Source: Eumeta japonica (taxonomy: Eukaryota; Arthropoda; Insecta; Lepidoptera; Psychidae). From it: a stretch of DNA of 64,000 nt. The position numbers and the translations under genes are program-made. Under the pieces are notes generated by a model. That model was not told where the DNA came from. It saw only the letters and a program-made list of their open reading frames with translations, and did not search any database. Every line of letters starts with the position of its first letter. Within the stretch, counting starts at the first letter, position 1. Where the stretch lies: assembly GCA_005406025.1 (NCBI GenBank), contig BGZK01000190.1, forward strand, positions 62,001-126,000, read 5' to 3'. Positions 44,765 through 56,794 of the stretch are shown one piece after another.

Positions 44765-47670
44765 GGGTAAGGTGGGGCACAGTGTTACACGGGGTACAAT
44801 GTTACAATGTACATAGCTCCGTCCCTGTCTTTTAGTTTTATGATGTTGGTATACACGTTTGTCGAGCTCACAAGCAGCCATCTTTAAAGAGTTGTCATCG
44901 CCACAGTTTGTACCGTGCTTGAAAAACATCAAACAAAAAAGGTTTTTATGTGACTAAACGACGAAAAAGTAGTTTCTAAGTTTTTGATTTCTTTCCAGAT
45001 GTATTGTATTAAGGTAATTGATGGTAGTTTTTCTTTATTTATTGTTTATTTAGCTACATATTACCGTTAAGTAGTTTTTTGTAAACATAACCTAAAATAT
45101 TCATTCAAATTTTTTAATTTGGTTTGCCTCTCCGGGGCACTGTGTTACGGGGCACTATGTGACACTGTAACAGTCAGCCCCAATTACCATATTATTGTAC
45201 TATTTCAAGGTATTACAAGAAAATGGTGCGAAATCGTAAGAGGAAGACGGATTATGGTCTTCATAGTGAAAAAGATATGGCGGAAGCGATTTTGATGGTT
45301 GAAAGTGGTGTGAGTCTTCGAGCTGCAAATGAAAAGCATGTTAATTTTATGACATTGCAAAGATATGTTCAAAATAAGAAAAAATGTTCGGAGGATGAAA
45401 GACACATGCGACTTACTCCAAATTATGCCAATAGAGTGGTATTCAGTGTCAATCAAGAAAAGGCGTTGCTATAATATTTAGTTAACTGTTCCAGAATGTG
45501 CTATGGCCTAGATACGATTGAGTGCAGAAAGCTCGCTTATGAGATGACGGTTTACTATAATTTGAAAATTCCTAAACCTGGGAGGATAAGAAGATGGCAG
45601 GAATTGAGTGGCTCTATGGATTTAGAAAACGGCATACTGATTTACAATTAAGAAAACCAGAACCTTCCAGCTTAACACGGTCAACATCATTCAATCGTCA
45701 CAATGTGAATGTATTCTTTAATAATTTGGAAGATGTTATGCGGCGATGTCCTAGTTTTGCAGATGGTAGTAGAGTATATTGTCTAGATGAAACTGGGACC
45801 ACTACTATCCAAAACCCCAAAAAAAAATCATTGCAGCTAAGGGAGCTAGACAGCTAAATAAAGTAACAAGTGCTGAGAAAGGCACACTAGTTACAACGTG
45901 TTGTGCAGTATCCGCAACAGGATCAACATTACCTCCAGCAATGGTGTTCCCCAGAAAGCAATTCAAGTCTTTCATGCTTAATGGTACACCAGTAGGAACT
46001 TTAGGTCTAGCTCAACCCACCGGATGGATGAATAGTGACTTGTTTCCTGAAGTCATGAAATATTTTGTAAAAGTAACAGCCTCCACAAAAGAAAACCCGT
46101 CCTTACTGATAGTTGACAATCATGATAGCCACCTAGCACCTGCAGTCTTAAACATAGCAAAAGATAACGGAGTTACTCTACTAACTATACCACCACACTC
46201 AAGCCACATATTGCAGCCACTTGATGTATCAGTATTTGGCCCTCTGCAAACATATTACAACGCAGCAATGGATTCCTGGTTGATGCGTCACCCTGGAAAG
46301 ACAATCTCCGTCTACAATATTACTGAATTGTTGGGACAAGTTTTCGATTGAGCCATGACACCCTCAAATATCAAATCAGGATTCCGAAAAACTGGAATAT
46401 TTCCATTTGATACACACATTTTTACTGACATTGAATTCATGCCAAGTGAAGTTTCAAATCGGCCACTCGAAGACCTTTCTAATGCTCCCGGTACCAGTCG
46501 GCCTTATGAAACTCAACAAGCTTCTACTGATGCCCCCAGTTCAAGTCAATCTTTTGGTCATGATTCTCAAAAAGATACTAGATCAAGTGATTCCTCACAA
46601 ATTCAACGGAGTGATGTTACTGATCCAAGACCATATCCTTCGATAGTTCAGGCGCCATCTTCACCCGTTCGGCAATTGATGAATAGACGTTCTGAATCCG
46701 TGAGCCCAAGTTGGCTAATTCAACTTGCGGAAGCACCATCCGTAACGGCTAAAGAAAACTCTTCAGTCATTACGTCATTACTTTTCCATCTACTCCAGAT
46801 GAAACACTAGTTTCTCCCCTAGGATGTCGAGCTTATCCTAAAGCACAACCGAGACTACATTCAAACCGTGGTAGAAAGAGAGGAAAAAGCTGCATTCCTA
46901 CTGACACCTATCAAGAATGAAATTGAACAAGAATCCTGGGAAAGAGAACGCAAAAAGTTAGGAAAAGGAAAGAAAAAGATATTATTTAGTGATGATGAGA
47001 GTGATGTAGAAAACATCCCGATATCTTCCTCTGATAGTTTAACATCTGAGGACGAACTGCCACTAAATCACTTCGTGAAACCGAAAAAGAACGATTTTGT
47101 AGTAGTCCAATTTGTTGGAAAAGAACTAGTAAAGCGTTATGTTGGAAAATTACTGACAGATATTGAGGATAATGAATATGACGTTAGTTACTTACGTAGA
47201 AGTGGCAAAGTTGACAATCATTTCTATTTTCCTATTGAACCGGATATGGCAACGGTATCGTTAGACGATATTAAAATTTTGCTTCCTCTTGTTAATGTTG
47301 CAGAAAGAAAGACCAAACGTCAGACTGATGTCTATACTATCCCAAAGAATATTTTAAAGAAGTTTAATATTTATTAGTAGTTAAGTACTTTTCTCATTTT
47401 GTTAGTTTTACATTATTTTATGTTGTAACATTGTGCCCCTTACCCTGTAACAGACTACCCCAGATATGGGGCTCAGTGTTATGATCGGCTGATTTAATTA
47501 AAGTGCAATTTAAATTAAGTAGTTGCTAATAATGTTAATTTTTGAGCTATTTTAATTAAAGAGAAATTGTTAAACTTTATTTCTATGCCAAAAAGTAGCT
47601 GATTAAAACAATATTTTTCTCATTACATTCTAGTATATTTTTTTTTGTAACACTGTACCCCACCTTACCC
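44765..47670 (+). mobile_element. Pogo/Tigger-like DNA transposon with TA duplication
   Basis: Terminal inverted repeats of 24 bases (GGGTAAGGTGGGGCACAGTG at 44765; inverse at 47647-47670) differ at one base and are flanked by TA on both sides (44763-44764 and 47671-47672). Sub-terminal copies of the same wording (ggggcac-t-gtgttac) occur near 45134-45175 and 47420-47465. Total length is 2906 bases. The internal transposase gene is broken. The element sits inside a minus-strand DUF7869-like gene. Confidence 0.9.
45223..47377 (+). pseudogene. Pogo/Tigger-type transposase, broken
   Basis: An N-terminal helix-turn-helix (45223-45474) is followed by [12 protein letters not shown] (45597 on), then a DDE_1 domain. 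Catalytic candidates are the first D in C-L-D-E-T-G (about 45785), the second in I-V-D-N-H-D-S-H (about 46110) and the third in L-Q-P-L-D-V (about 46215). The reading frame breaks after 45474, near 45570, inside an A run at about 45818-45828, at a TGA (46349-46351) and again after 46810. The C-terminal part (46868-47377) is acidic then basic. A full family member would be about 700 residues. The breaks mean that it cannot make an active enzyme. Confidence 0.85.
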
Positions 47671-47950
47671 TACTTTTGGGACAAACTGAACACGAAATAC
47701 TTAGTTTGAAAAATTTTTTTTGCTTGTTTATGCGTAGTTGGTCTACGACGACAGACTTTTTTGACCGAACAATGCTTTAATATATAAGCATCTTGTTTTG
47801 ATTTTTCTTTATATTTATAAAATCCATCAAAAAAATGTTTAACATCTACCATTGACAAAGATGCACAACTAAATGTCTTTTTATGTAAACATTTTGGTCT
47901 GCTTGGAAAGGTTTTCGCCGAATACCTGAAAAAAATGTTATTTAATTCAT
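47671..47950 (-). pseudogene. DUF7869-like transposon gene, part beyond the insertion
   Basis: Minus-strand frame with an H-F-F-D-G-F-Y-K-Y segment, a basic R-R-R-P-T region and F-V-F-S-L-S-Q-K at the boundary. Removing the pogo-like element and one TA continues the same frame into Y-A-S-M-S-D-V-L at 44762 and below, showing that the two parts were one gene before insertion. An in-frame stop follows about 12 codons later. Confidence 0.6.
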
Positions 47951-49815
47951 CTACAGACCAACAAGTACATTAAAGAAATCAAAAATAAATAAAATAAAAA
48001 CGGATGCATGGGCAGACTTGTACGAAATTTATAAGTATGTACAGTTAATAAAAGAGAATTTATACTGATAGCATCTAACATGCTATCAGTTTTATGGTCA
48101 ACACCATGTTTCACTTATTCACTTGTATATTCACTTAGTATCTTCACTTCGCTTAAATAAATGATCAAAATTATTAAGTTTTATTATACTAAAATCACAG
48201 TTTTGGCCAATTACGCTTCTATTTTTCTAGTTGTAATAAATGTTTTCTAGCTTTATTATCAGTTACAAGGATGGGGAAACATTCCATCTTCATAAAGGCA
48301 CATTTAAATTTTAATGATAAACTCAAATATGGTTTAAAACAATTAAATATCACGGAGGATTCTTACTTTGACGACAACAATAGCCATATTAATTACTACA
48401 TGTTTACTTATCTATGATTGGCTAAATCGGATATTGCAAGTTTTGAATATGACACTGTTGGATTTTGCTGTGTTTGCTACTTGTCGATTTTTCTTGACAT
48501 TTTATACGGGATATTATGGGATTTAGTACAGTATTATTTTTAATACATAATAACGGTTTGCCAAGATGTTTTTATAAATCAAAAAGTTCGTTTTTTATAA
48601 TTTTGGATATTGCTGCTTTTGCTTTTATATGTCTCACTAGCTTTTGCCCGCGGCTCCGCCCGCGTAGGCATAAAATGTATTCTTTCATCTTGTTCATATG
48701 GAAATTTTTTTATAGGGCCAATTTATACACATATTGTGATATAACCACAGCCCTATATTCGTAGCTATTTCGTTTACATGGCTGATGTTTTTAAAGCAAT
48801 ATAAAGCGACAACTTAAAATTGTTGGAAGTTAAACATAATTCATACCTACTGATTTTTGTACATTTCATCACTATTAATTAAAATGAAAATCAGTCCAGC
48901 TATTCTCCAGTTATAAGTGTTCGAACAGTTATATTGTGTAATGTATTTAAATTGGAACTAAGTATTTTATAAGATGAACTCGCTAATATGTATTATAGGT
49001 ATTATAAATGCTATAGTTTGTAAGGATGATGGAGGAGTATATAATGATTGATGGTAGTGCAAAGTTATAGGTGGCTACTGCAATATACTCCTATAAACTA
49101 TGTTAAACGATTTATTTTGGTCTGTATAAACATGCAGATTTTGCGATTAAGAAACGCGTGAGCAAGTCACATAGAGCTGGCCGTGGGAAAAACATTGCGT
49201 GCTCAAATGTATGCCTGCTACCTTTATGGTCTGACCCTGCCGCCGGACCGCACCGTAATATCGCGCACTCGCTTGTCATTCGTCATAACTATTCAAATAT
49301 TTGTCCAAATGATGGAGTGTAAAGACAAAGTTTATCTACTTTAAACACCAGATGCGATAAAATATATATATTTTGATATAAGGATCAATTTGTTACTAAA
49401 AATGTGCATTAGAAATAAATTATCTATTATTATTGCATTTATGGTTCACTATTTTGGCGATAATGGCTTACACATAAAGATAGTTATATATGCTGTCGTG
49501 AGCTTTTTGTAGGACTATTTAAGATAAACATTTCCATTGTACATTATATACGTGTAATTCCAACGGTTTTGCGGCGCGCGCCAGAATACCTCGCAGATGC
49601 AGATTTTCTCCTGCTTACTTGACACTTCTCGTTATATTTTGGTTAATTCCCACTATATCTTTATAAATTATAGCCTATGTGTTATTCTGATGTGTAAGCT
49701 ATATATTATTGTACCGCGTCATCGAAATCCATTCAGTAGTTTTTGCGTGAAAGAGGAACAAACATCCATCCATACATCCATCCAAACAAACTTTCGCCTT
49801 TATAATATTAAGTAA

Positions 49816-49853
<38 letters not shown>

Positions 49854-51139
49854 TATTATTAATAATTTCGTCAAAGGGTATGGTAGACTCGATCGAAACC
49901 TTAACTAAATAAGAAAACATAAAAAAATTAAGATTTCGTGTCGACAACATATATCCGCAAAATTCGGATTGTCGAGTATTTTGTTAAATTCCAATGATGC
50001 TGACAGACAAATCGCAGTCGCCATATTGGCCACTCTGGCGAAACGTCACTGACACCCAATGACATCTTGAGTAGACTAATAAACGTAGGATATTATAGCG
50101 CACATACGCCTTGCCGTTCAGCACGTCGGTGAAACAGAGAGGTTCACAAAGAATAAACTTTATAAACTATTTGTTTTGTTAATTTATGTCAGTTTATTTT
50201 GATAGATGATTTAAAATTAAAAGTATTTATGTAAAAACTTTTGCAGTTTTAATTGACTGTATTTATTTGACTGTATTTATTAAACACGATGAATGATCCT
50301 ACAAAAATCTATGCTTTTAATATTCCTTGAGAACCGATAACTACAAAAATATCTACCAACATTTTGTATCTACATATGTATTATGAGTCGCATTTCACCC
50401 GAGGGAAGGCGGGTTTTCATCTAGTATATATATATTATAGCAAGGATGTGCCGGATATATTTAGGATATTGAATTAAAATAATATTTATTTAGTCTGTTC
50501 TTCAAATTATCCGTCACTTAATTTTATATAGACTCAATATCACACATTAAAAATTTCACATTCGGGTTTTTTTATTACTATCGAGGTCTTTGTACGTAAG
50601 CAAGAGCCCTGGTCAACTTTTTTACCACGCACCAACTGTTTTTGTTTCTCATTCTGACTTTCGTTTTAGACCTCAATTCAAATTGATACAATTAATGCAA
50701 ATAGAACGCATGTCCGCGGGACTGAGCACGGAGGCCGGATGCCCAGTTCCGTTTCTTCCGTAAGGGCTCTCAGGGCACAAGACGGGGCTCATGGCCAGGG
50801 ACTTAATTGCACTTAAAATTACTTTACATTTCAATTGACTTAACATTTGGTTTTTTAAAAATGTCCCAAACTCTGATTCTGTGTATCTAAGGTCCCTGGC
50901 TCTGGGCCTAAGGGCCCCGACTTTATGTTCCCAAAGACCTAGTTCCCGTGTGCCCGAGAACCCCTACAAAATCTAAGACGGCCCCGCGGATACCTCACAC
51001 ACCACCTACACCTAGTTCAGATAATACATCATCCCCCTGCGAAAAAAAAGTGGTGTATTAAAATCGCACTACATCCTCTGTCATGGCTTTCGATTTACGA
51101 TTTCGATCCTTTACGGACGACCATATCAGTTCTAAAATT
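47951..51139. other. AT-rich interval with dispersed repeats
   Basis: No gene supported. It holds a repeat head at about 48640-48675, a repeat tail plus (TA)n at 49720-49852 and a GC-rich unassigned patch at about 50700-50960. Confidence 0.4.
49720..49852 (+). repeat. Dispersed-repeat tail ending in a TA microsatellite
   Basis: The tail aacaaacatccatccatacatccatccaaacaaactttcgcctttataatatt is followed directly by about 17 TA units (49818-49852). The microsatellite probably grew from the element's 3' end. Confidence 0.6.
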
Positions 51140-53200
51140 TTCAATGCAATTGGTTTTTTAATAAAGCTTGTAAAATTTCTATCCCATTGACTTAAATCAA
51201 TTGCAATAAGTTTCGTACTCAAAAAGTTACATCAAATGCCGCCAAGGGCTTAGAATTCGAAATAACCGTACAAGTGATACTTCAGTTTGAATAAGTTTTT
51301 TGAAATAAATTCAAGCGTTTCCATCCAATAGCATTTAAACACATAACAAAAATTTTCGTACTAAAAAATTCGTGTCAAATGCCGTTAAGTGCATGACAAC
51401 TGTTTGAGGCATTCAAAAGATATTGTAAATCGAAAACCTTAAAATAAAATTATTTTAAAGATAACTTAGGAAATATCCATCCAATCGATTTCTAACCCAT
51501 TACAATAAGTTTCGTACACAAACAGTTATGTCAAATGCCGCGAAGAGCTTTCAAATCGTAATAACGTTCTAGAGATATTCCAGTTTGAATAGGTTTTTAA
51601 GAAAACTTCGAGATTCTCCATCCAATCAAAATTTAACCCATGACAAGAATTTTTGAACTGAAAATTTTGCGTCAAATAACGTCAAGTGAGTAAAAATCGT
51701 TGGACGCGTTCAAAACATTGAATTTTGAAAATTTTCAATACGAATGGTTTTTTTGAAATAACTTGGAGAAATTCCATACAATCGATTTCTAATTCATTAC
51801 AAGAACTTTTGTACTCAAAAAGTTACGTCAAACGCTGTCAAAGGCTTAGCAATCTAAATAAACGTTCTAGAGATATTTTAGAAATATTATAGGTGTTTTG
51901 AAATAATTTTGAGAGTTTCCGTCCAATAGATTTTTAACCCATAACAATAATTTTCTTACACAAAAAATATATTCAGGTTTCAATAAGGTAATGACAATCG
52001 TTTCACGCGTGCGAGAGATATTGCAGTTTAAAAACTTTCATTATAAATGGTTTTTAAAGATAACTGGAGAATTTCCATCCTATCGGTTTATAACCCGTTA
52101 CAAGAAGTTTCGCATTCAAAAAGTTACGTCCAATGCCTTCAAGAGCTCAAAAATAAATATTTCAGTTTGAATAACTTTGAAAGTTTCCATCCAGTCAAAT
52201 TTAAACCCATGAAAATTTTCCTACTTGAAAAATCGCGTCAAATGAAAATCGTTTGACGCCTTGAAAAGATTCGAAAAATTTTAATCTAATTTTTTTTTTA
52301 ATGACATGGAGAATTTCCATCCAATTGATTTCGTATCCATTACAAAAAATTTTGTACTCAATAAGTTACGTCAAACACCGAAAACAGCTTACAAATTAAA
52401 ATAACCGTTCGAGATATATTTCAGTTTGACAAGTTTTTAAGAAAACTTTGAGAGTCTCCATCCAATATAATTTTAACCGAGGATAAGAATTTTTGTAATG
52501 AAAAATTTGCGTCAAATGCCGTCATATGAGCAAAAATCGTTGGACGTGTTAAAGAGATAGAAAATTTTCAATACAAATGGTTTTTTAAGCTTAGTGGTTT
52601 AGCTACGCCACTGGATGGACAATTTCCATCCAGCGGCGTAGCTAGCATGGGTGGCATTTGGGGCGGATAACGTAGTGTAACCCTGAAAAATACAAATAAC
52701 AGTTACGAAACCTGCCACAGGTTTACGAACTTCTATAGGTGGAAAAACTGATGTATGGTTAAGATTCTTTTGTCGTTTATTTTTTTGTGTATCTACTAAG
52801 CACGATCGGATGAACTCGGGTGTTACCCCTAAATGGGTGGCACCCGGTGCGGGCCGCTCCTGCCGCCTCCCCCTAGCTACCCCACTGTTTTCATCCAATC
52901 GATTTATAACTCACTACAACCAGTTTTGTAATCAAAAAATTACTTTAAATGCCGCCAAGAGTTTACAAATCGAAATAACCGTTCAAGAGATATTTCAGTT
53001 TGAAAAGGTTTTTTGAAATAATTTCGGGAGTTTTCATCCAATAGCATTTTATTCCTTGACAGTAAGTTTCGTCATTGAAAAGTCGCGTTAAATGCCGTCA
53101 AGCGAATGAAAATGGTTTGACGTATTCAAGAGATATTGCAGTTTGAATATTTTTTAAACTAAAAAATGTTTTTTAAAATAATTCGGAGACTTTCGTGATT
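51140..53200 (+). repeat. Higher-order satellite-like array, about 150-bp units in two alternating types
   Basis: At least 12 diverged units, recognised by a 'tccatccaat' word near 51322, 51477, 51619, 51770, 51919, 52075, 52190, 52317, 52457, 52890 and 53035, with most spacings 140-156 bases and two shorter ones. Two unit types alternate. One has 'cgatttctaacccattacaa ... gccgccaagagcttacaaatcgaaataaccgtt'. The other has 'agcatttaacccatgacaa ... gccgtcaagtgaatgaaaatcgtttgacgcgttc'. This gives a dimer of about 300 bases. It is non-coding. Confidence 0.85.
52592..52887. mobile_element. Small element inserted in the satellite array
   Basis: A non-array segment of about 296 bases with imperfect inverted ends (tagtggtttagctacg; inverse of ctagctaccccactg). 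The left end contains a hairpin: gctacgccactggatgg faces ccatccagcggcgtagc. Array sequence resumes immediately to the right with tcatccaatcgattt. Confidence 0.65.
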
Positions 53201-53876
53201 GGAACTTTTAGCACTCGACGCGAAATCGTTTGTGGATGGCTAAAAGCTATTTTTAAATACCAGTAAAAATGATATACATTTTGTTATTGTTTCAATGTCC
53301 GTTCCAATATAAATAGTGATTTGTTATTGCTATCATTAATGCCCAAGAGAGGACCAAGATCGGTATCGAGACAGATTAATTGAGAATTGAAAGTGGGAAC
53401 GGGACGAATACTGGACCCGAAAGTGGAACCAGAATTGTCATCGAGAGTACGAATATGAACCTAATTAAATTTGACAGTAAAATCTGCCAATGTAGAAGAT
53501 AAAGGAGTTCATTCTTATCTATGTCCAAGGGAGCGAAATCGGGGGCACATTTGAATAATAAAAATATTGTTTTATTTAAAATTACGCCCATCTAAGTGTG
53601 ACTGCTAGTATGCAGGATGGAATCGATCATACATCTTTACGCAAATATTCATAATATACTTCTTTTTTAAAACGACTTTGCCAAAATAACCATAACAAAG
53701 ACATAACTTTGAAAATATACTTAAAAATAATATGAAATGACACGACCCTAATAAATGCTTCGTCAGAACACAATCGCGAGCACGGTCGTCGTGTTACGGC
53801 ACCATGTGCCGAACTCAAATTCTGGCCCACGCTCGGGCTCCGCTATATATTATTTTTAAAGAATTTATCTAGTCAC

Positions 53877-54254
53877 TTATCTACAAATGACACTTGATGT
53901 TGTCAGTGATGTAAAAGTTGCCGATGATATTATTAAATTAGTCTCTGATTTTCCACATGTATTCCACGAGCCTCTAAACAAATAAGACAAATTAAGGCAA
54001 ATTGTCGCGTAACCGATACTCAGCACGTAATATTTTTCTTGGACTCGCAGATTTTGACTGTCAGGGTAAGTTTCACTATAAAGTCTCAGAGCCGCAGCAA
54101 TGTCACCTCTGTAAACTCCCCAGCAATAAATCATATTTGCATATTCGATAGCAGTGAAAGTCATTGTTATTCCCTCAAAAGGTAGCTTTGTCGCGGCGTC
54201 ACCGTCGTCGATCCGCCATTTTCGCGCCTCGCCACGCCGTGCGACGGGACACAA
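53877..54254 (-). pseudogene. DUF4817-like N-terminal domain, probable transposon or retrocopy fragment
   Basis: The minus-strand frame reads M-T-F-T-A-I-E-Y-A-N-M-I-Y-C-W-G, then R-G-D-I-A-A-A-L-R-L-Y-S-E-T-Y-P-D. This matches the usual start of DUF4817 helix-turn-helix domains (F-T-x-x-E-Y-x-x-M-I ... A-x-R-L-Y-x-E-x-x-P). The expected continuation is replaced after about residue 70, and no downstream catalytic domain is visible. The true start is probably the Met of M-T-F-T (about 54165) rather than the more distal one. Confidence 0.5.
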
Positions 54255-56141
54255 ACAATTTCATTTTTCGCGTAGAGTTTGAAATAGGACCCTATATTTG
54301 TTATAGATTTTAGAAGTGTAGATATAATTTGCTAACTTTAAAAAAGAAAACTAATTGAAAAGGTGTCCAGTAATAAAAAAATGATACGTTAAAATTAGAG
54401 AAGCTGTACCTTCCTAGAGTTTGTTCAACTATAAAGAAATAAAACCACATTTTAGTTCTTATTTGTATTTTCTCTATTTCTGAACAACTAGTTTACAAAA
54501 TATCTAATAAAAAATCAAATTTTTTTCAAAAGAGAGACATTACATTGTAAGGCGTCTAACGACCGCACTCAGGTAGTGTTTTTTTAAATCCATTTTTATG
54601 GCGAGTTTGTTTCAAACAGAATGAGTTATTGCTTGCACCTTTGGAGCCCTTAATAGACTATACAAAAATATAAATAATTGTATATTTTTATTGTTTGCTT
54701 TGTGAATAAAAATGAATCTGGGATTAGTCGAAAAATGGCGGTCTTAAAACTAAGTTTATACAATGAAATGTTTTCATATATATGCAAATTTAAGGCATTA
54801 TCTAAAAAATAGCATAACTATTCTACTAATAAACTTTAAATAGAACTATTCTTCAATACAGTTCTCTGAAAAATCATAAAATTACCAAAAATTCTGAAGA
54901 ATATAGTATGGGTATGCCCTGTGGCAAGGACACACGAATATTCAATGTTCAAATGCTCTCATTTATCACCAAATTAATCAAACACTAACATAAAGTCAAC
55001 TTTTATAAAGTTTCACACCACTTTTATAATAAAGGGACTTTAACTGAAATAATAACGTTTTTGCAAGCCAAGCTTGTTGATTGAAATTTTACCTGAAAAA
55101 ATTCGAATTAACTAAAAATGTGTACAACAAAAAAAAATATTTCAAGTGTTCATGTTAAACTCTTTTTTTGAACTCTATCATGCTTTTTAAAGGATTTTAA
55201 TAATAACTACAGTTTACGCTTTCATCCCATACAAAACCACAAAACAGAAAAAAAACACACACACGTCAGTAATGCCACAGCTTTTTAAATACAGAGTAAA
55301 ATTGTAGCTTCATTCCTAAAGTTATCATTCTGAGCATTAAACCTACCAAAGACAATTAAAAAAATAAATAATAAAGCCAATGTTAAGCTCGGTGGTCAGA
55401 GTTCTGGAGCAGAATTTCGACCATTGACAGGTGAGTCCTGGAGCAGGACTTTGACCGTTGAGTGAAACTAACGTTACCAAAAATAAATCCCTATGTTTAG
55501 TGGGAAACCCTAAAACTTCTAATGCTGATGCATTTTCCTTAAGAATGTTAACGATTGTTTTGAATTATTGTACATTGAACTCATATCTAAATATTTTCTA
55601 GGTGTTTAGTAACAGTTATTCTTTTATTTGATATCCAATTTTAAGAATATTTAATGCATTTATATAATTGCCATCCGACAATGGAAGGGTTTTAATTAAA
55701 TGTAAGCGTATAACATCACGAAAAGATAAATTTAAATATTGAATCTCTTCAATATAACTTAAATTTTAATTCTTGTCAGTCGTAGTCGAAAATAGTTTAG
55801 GCAATTTTACACAATTGCCATTTAAAATAATAAACACCTTCTTTATTTCGAATTTACAACGCCTCATTGGAATCAAAGGTTTTTTCTTTAATTCATATTT
55901 TTGCTAGAATGTGTATCTAAAAATGACTTTCAGATATATTCAACTTCTGTAAAACGAATTAAAAACTGTTCAATATGGACGTTATAATGATTATTAATTT
56001 TTTCAAGTTGGGATATTGATAATGTTCTATCAAATACTTGTTGCTCCAAATTTACTTCAAAATAGTATTTATATTACATTATAATCAATTTTAAATATGC
56101 GTATATTTATATTAATTATAAATATACTAGTATACGTTATA

Positions 56142-56146
<5 letters not shown>

Positions 56147-56188
<42 letters not shown>
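56147..56188. repeat. TA microsatellite
   Basis: An uninterrupted run of about 20 TA units abutting the left end of the MITE at 56190. Confidence 0.9.
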
Positions 56189-56189
<1 letters not shown>

Positions 56190-56193
<4 letters not shown>

Positions 56194-56794
56194 TTGAAAC
56201 TCGATAAGTTAAAGTCCAAGGGAAACAGAGGTTTTAAGTTATCAAGGGTCTATGTTAGGGATAGGTTATAGGTAGGTATGTACATATGTATGTACCCTTG
56301 TTCCACCTTTATCAGCGTATGTGAGTGTTGTTAGTTTTCTTTTGAACTCATTTTAAGCCAGTTTTATCACACAGTAAGAAAAGCGATGTTTCCAGGAAAA
56401 AGATCAAAAACTTATGTACACTAGGCTTACTTATATCTTAAGGCTAACCGCCGCAAAGCTTTAAAGAATTTCGAAGAAGCAAACAATAGGTGGCATATGT
56501 ATTGTTTACGTTAACAATTTAACTAGAGAACATGTACAAGCAATAAATACCGAAACCTTTTGTTTTGCACACTCTTTCAAAATGACTCATTCACAAAAAA
56601 ATTTATGTTATAGAGGTTGTGGAAACATTTCTTTAAATTACTGAGGGCCAATACAGAGATTACTTATTGAAGTTATAGAGGTTGCGTATTTTAAGTTATA
56701 AAGGTTTTGGGCTCTGATGGGAAGGGAACATATTATTTTTTGAAGTTATAGAGGTTTTTAAGTTACCGAGGTTTGAGTTATCGAGGTTCTACTA
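56190..56794. mobile_element. Pogo/Tigger-like MITE
   Basis: The left end CAGTTGAAACTCGATAAGTT faces an inverted right end (gagttatcgaggttctact). Inside, at least five more copies of 'aagttatagaggtt' lie near the right end, spaced by 15-45 bases, like sub-terminal binding repeats. No transposase frame. It sits in TA-rich DNA, so the TA target duplication cannot be defined exactly. Confidence 0.6.
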
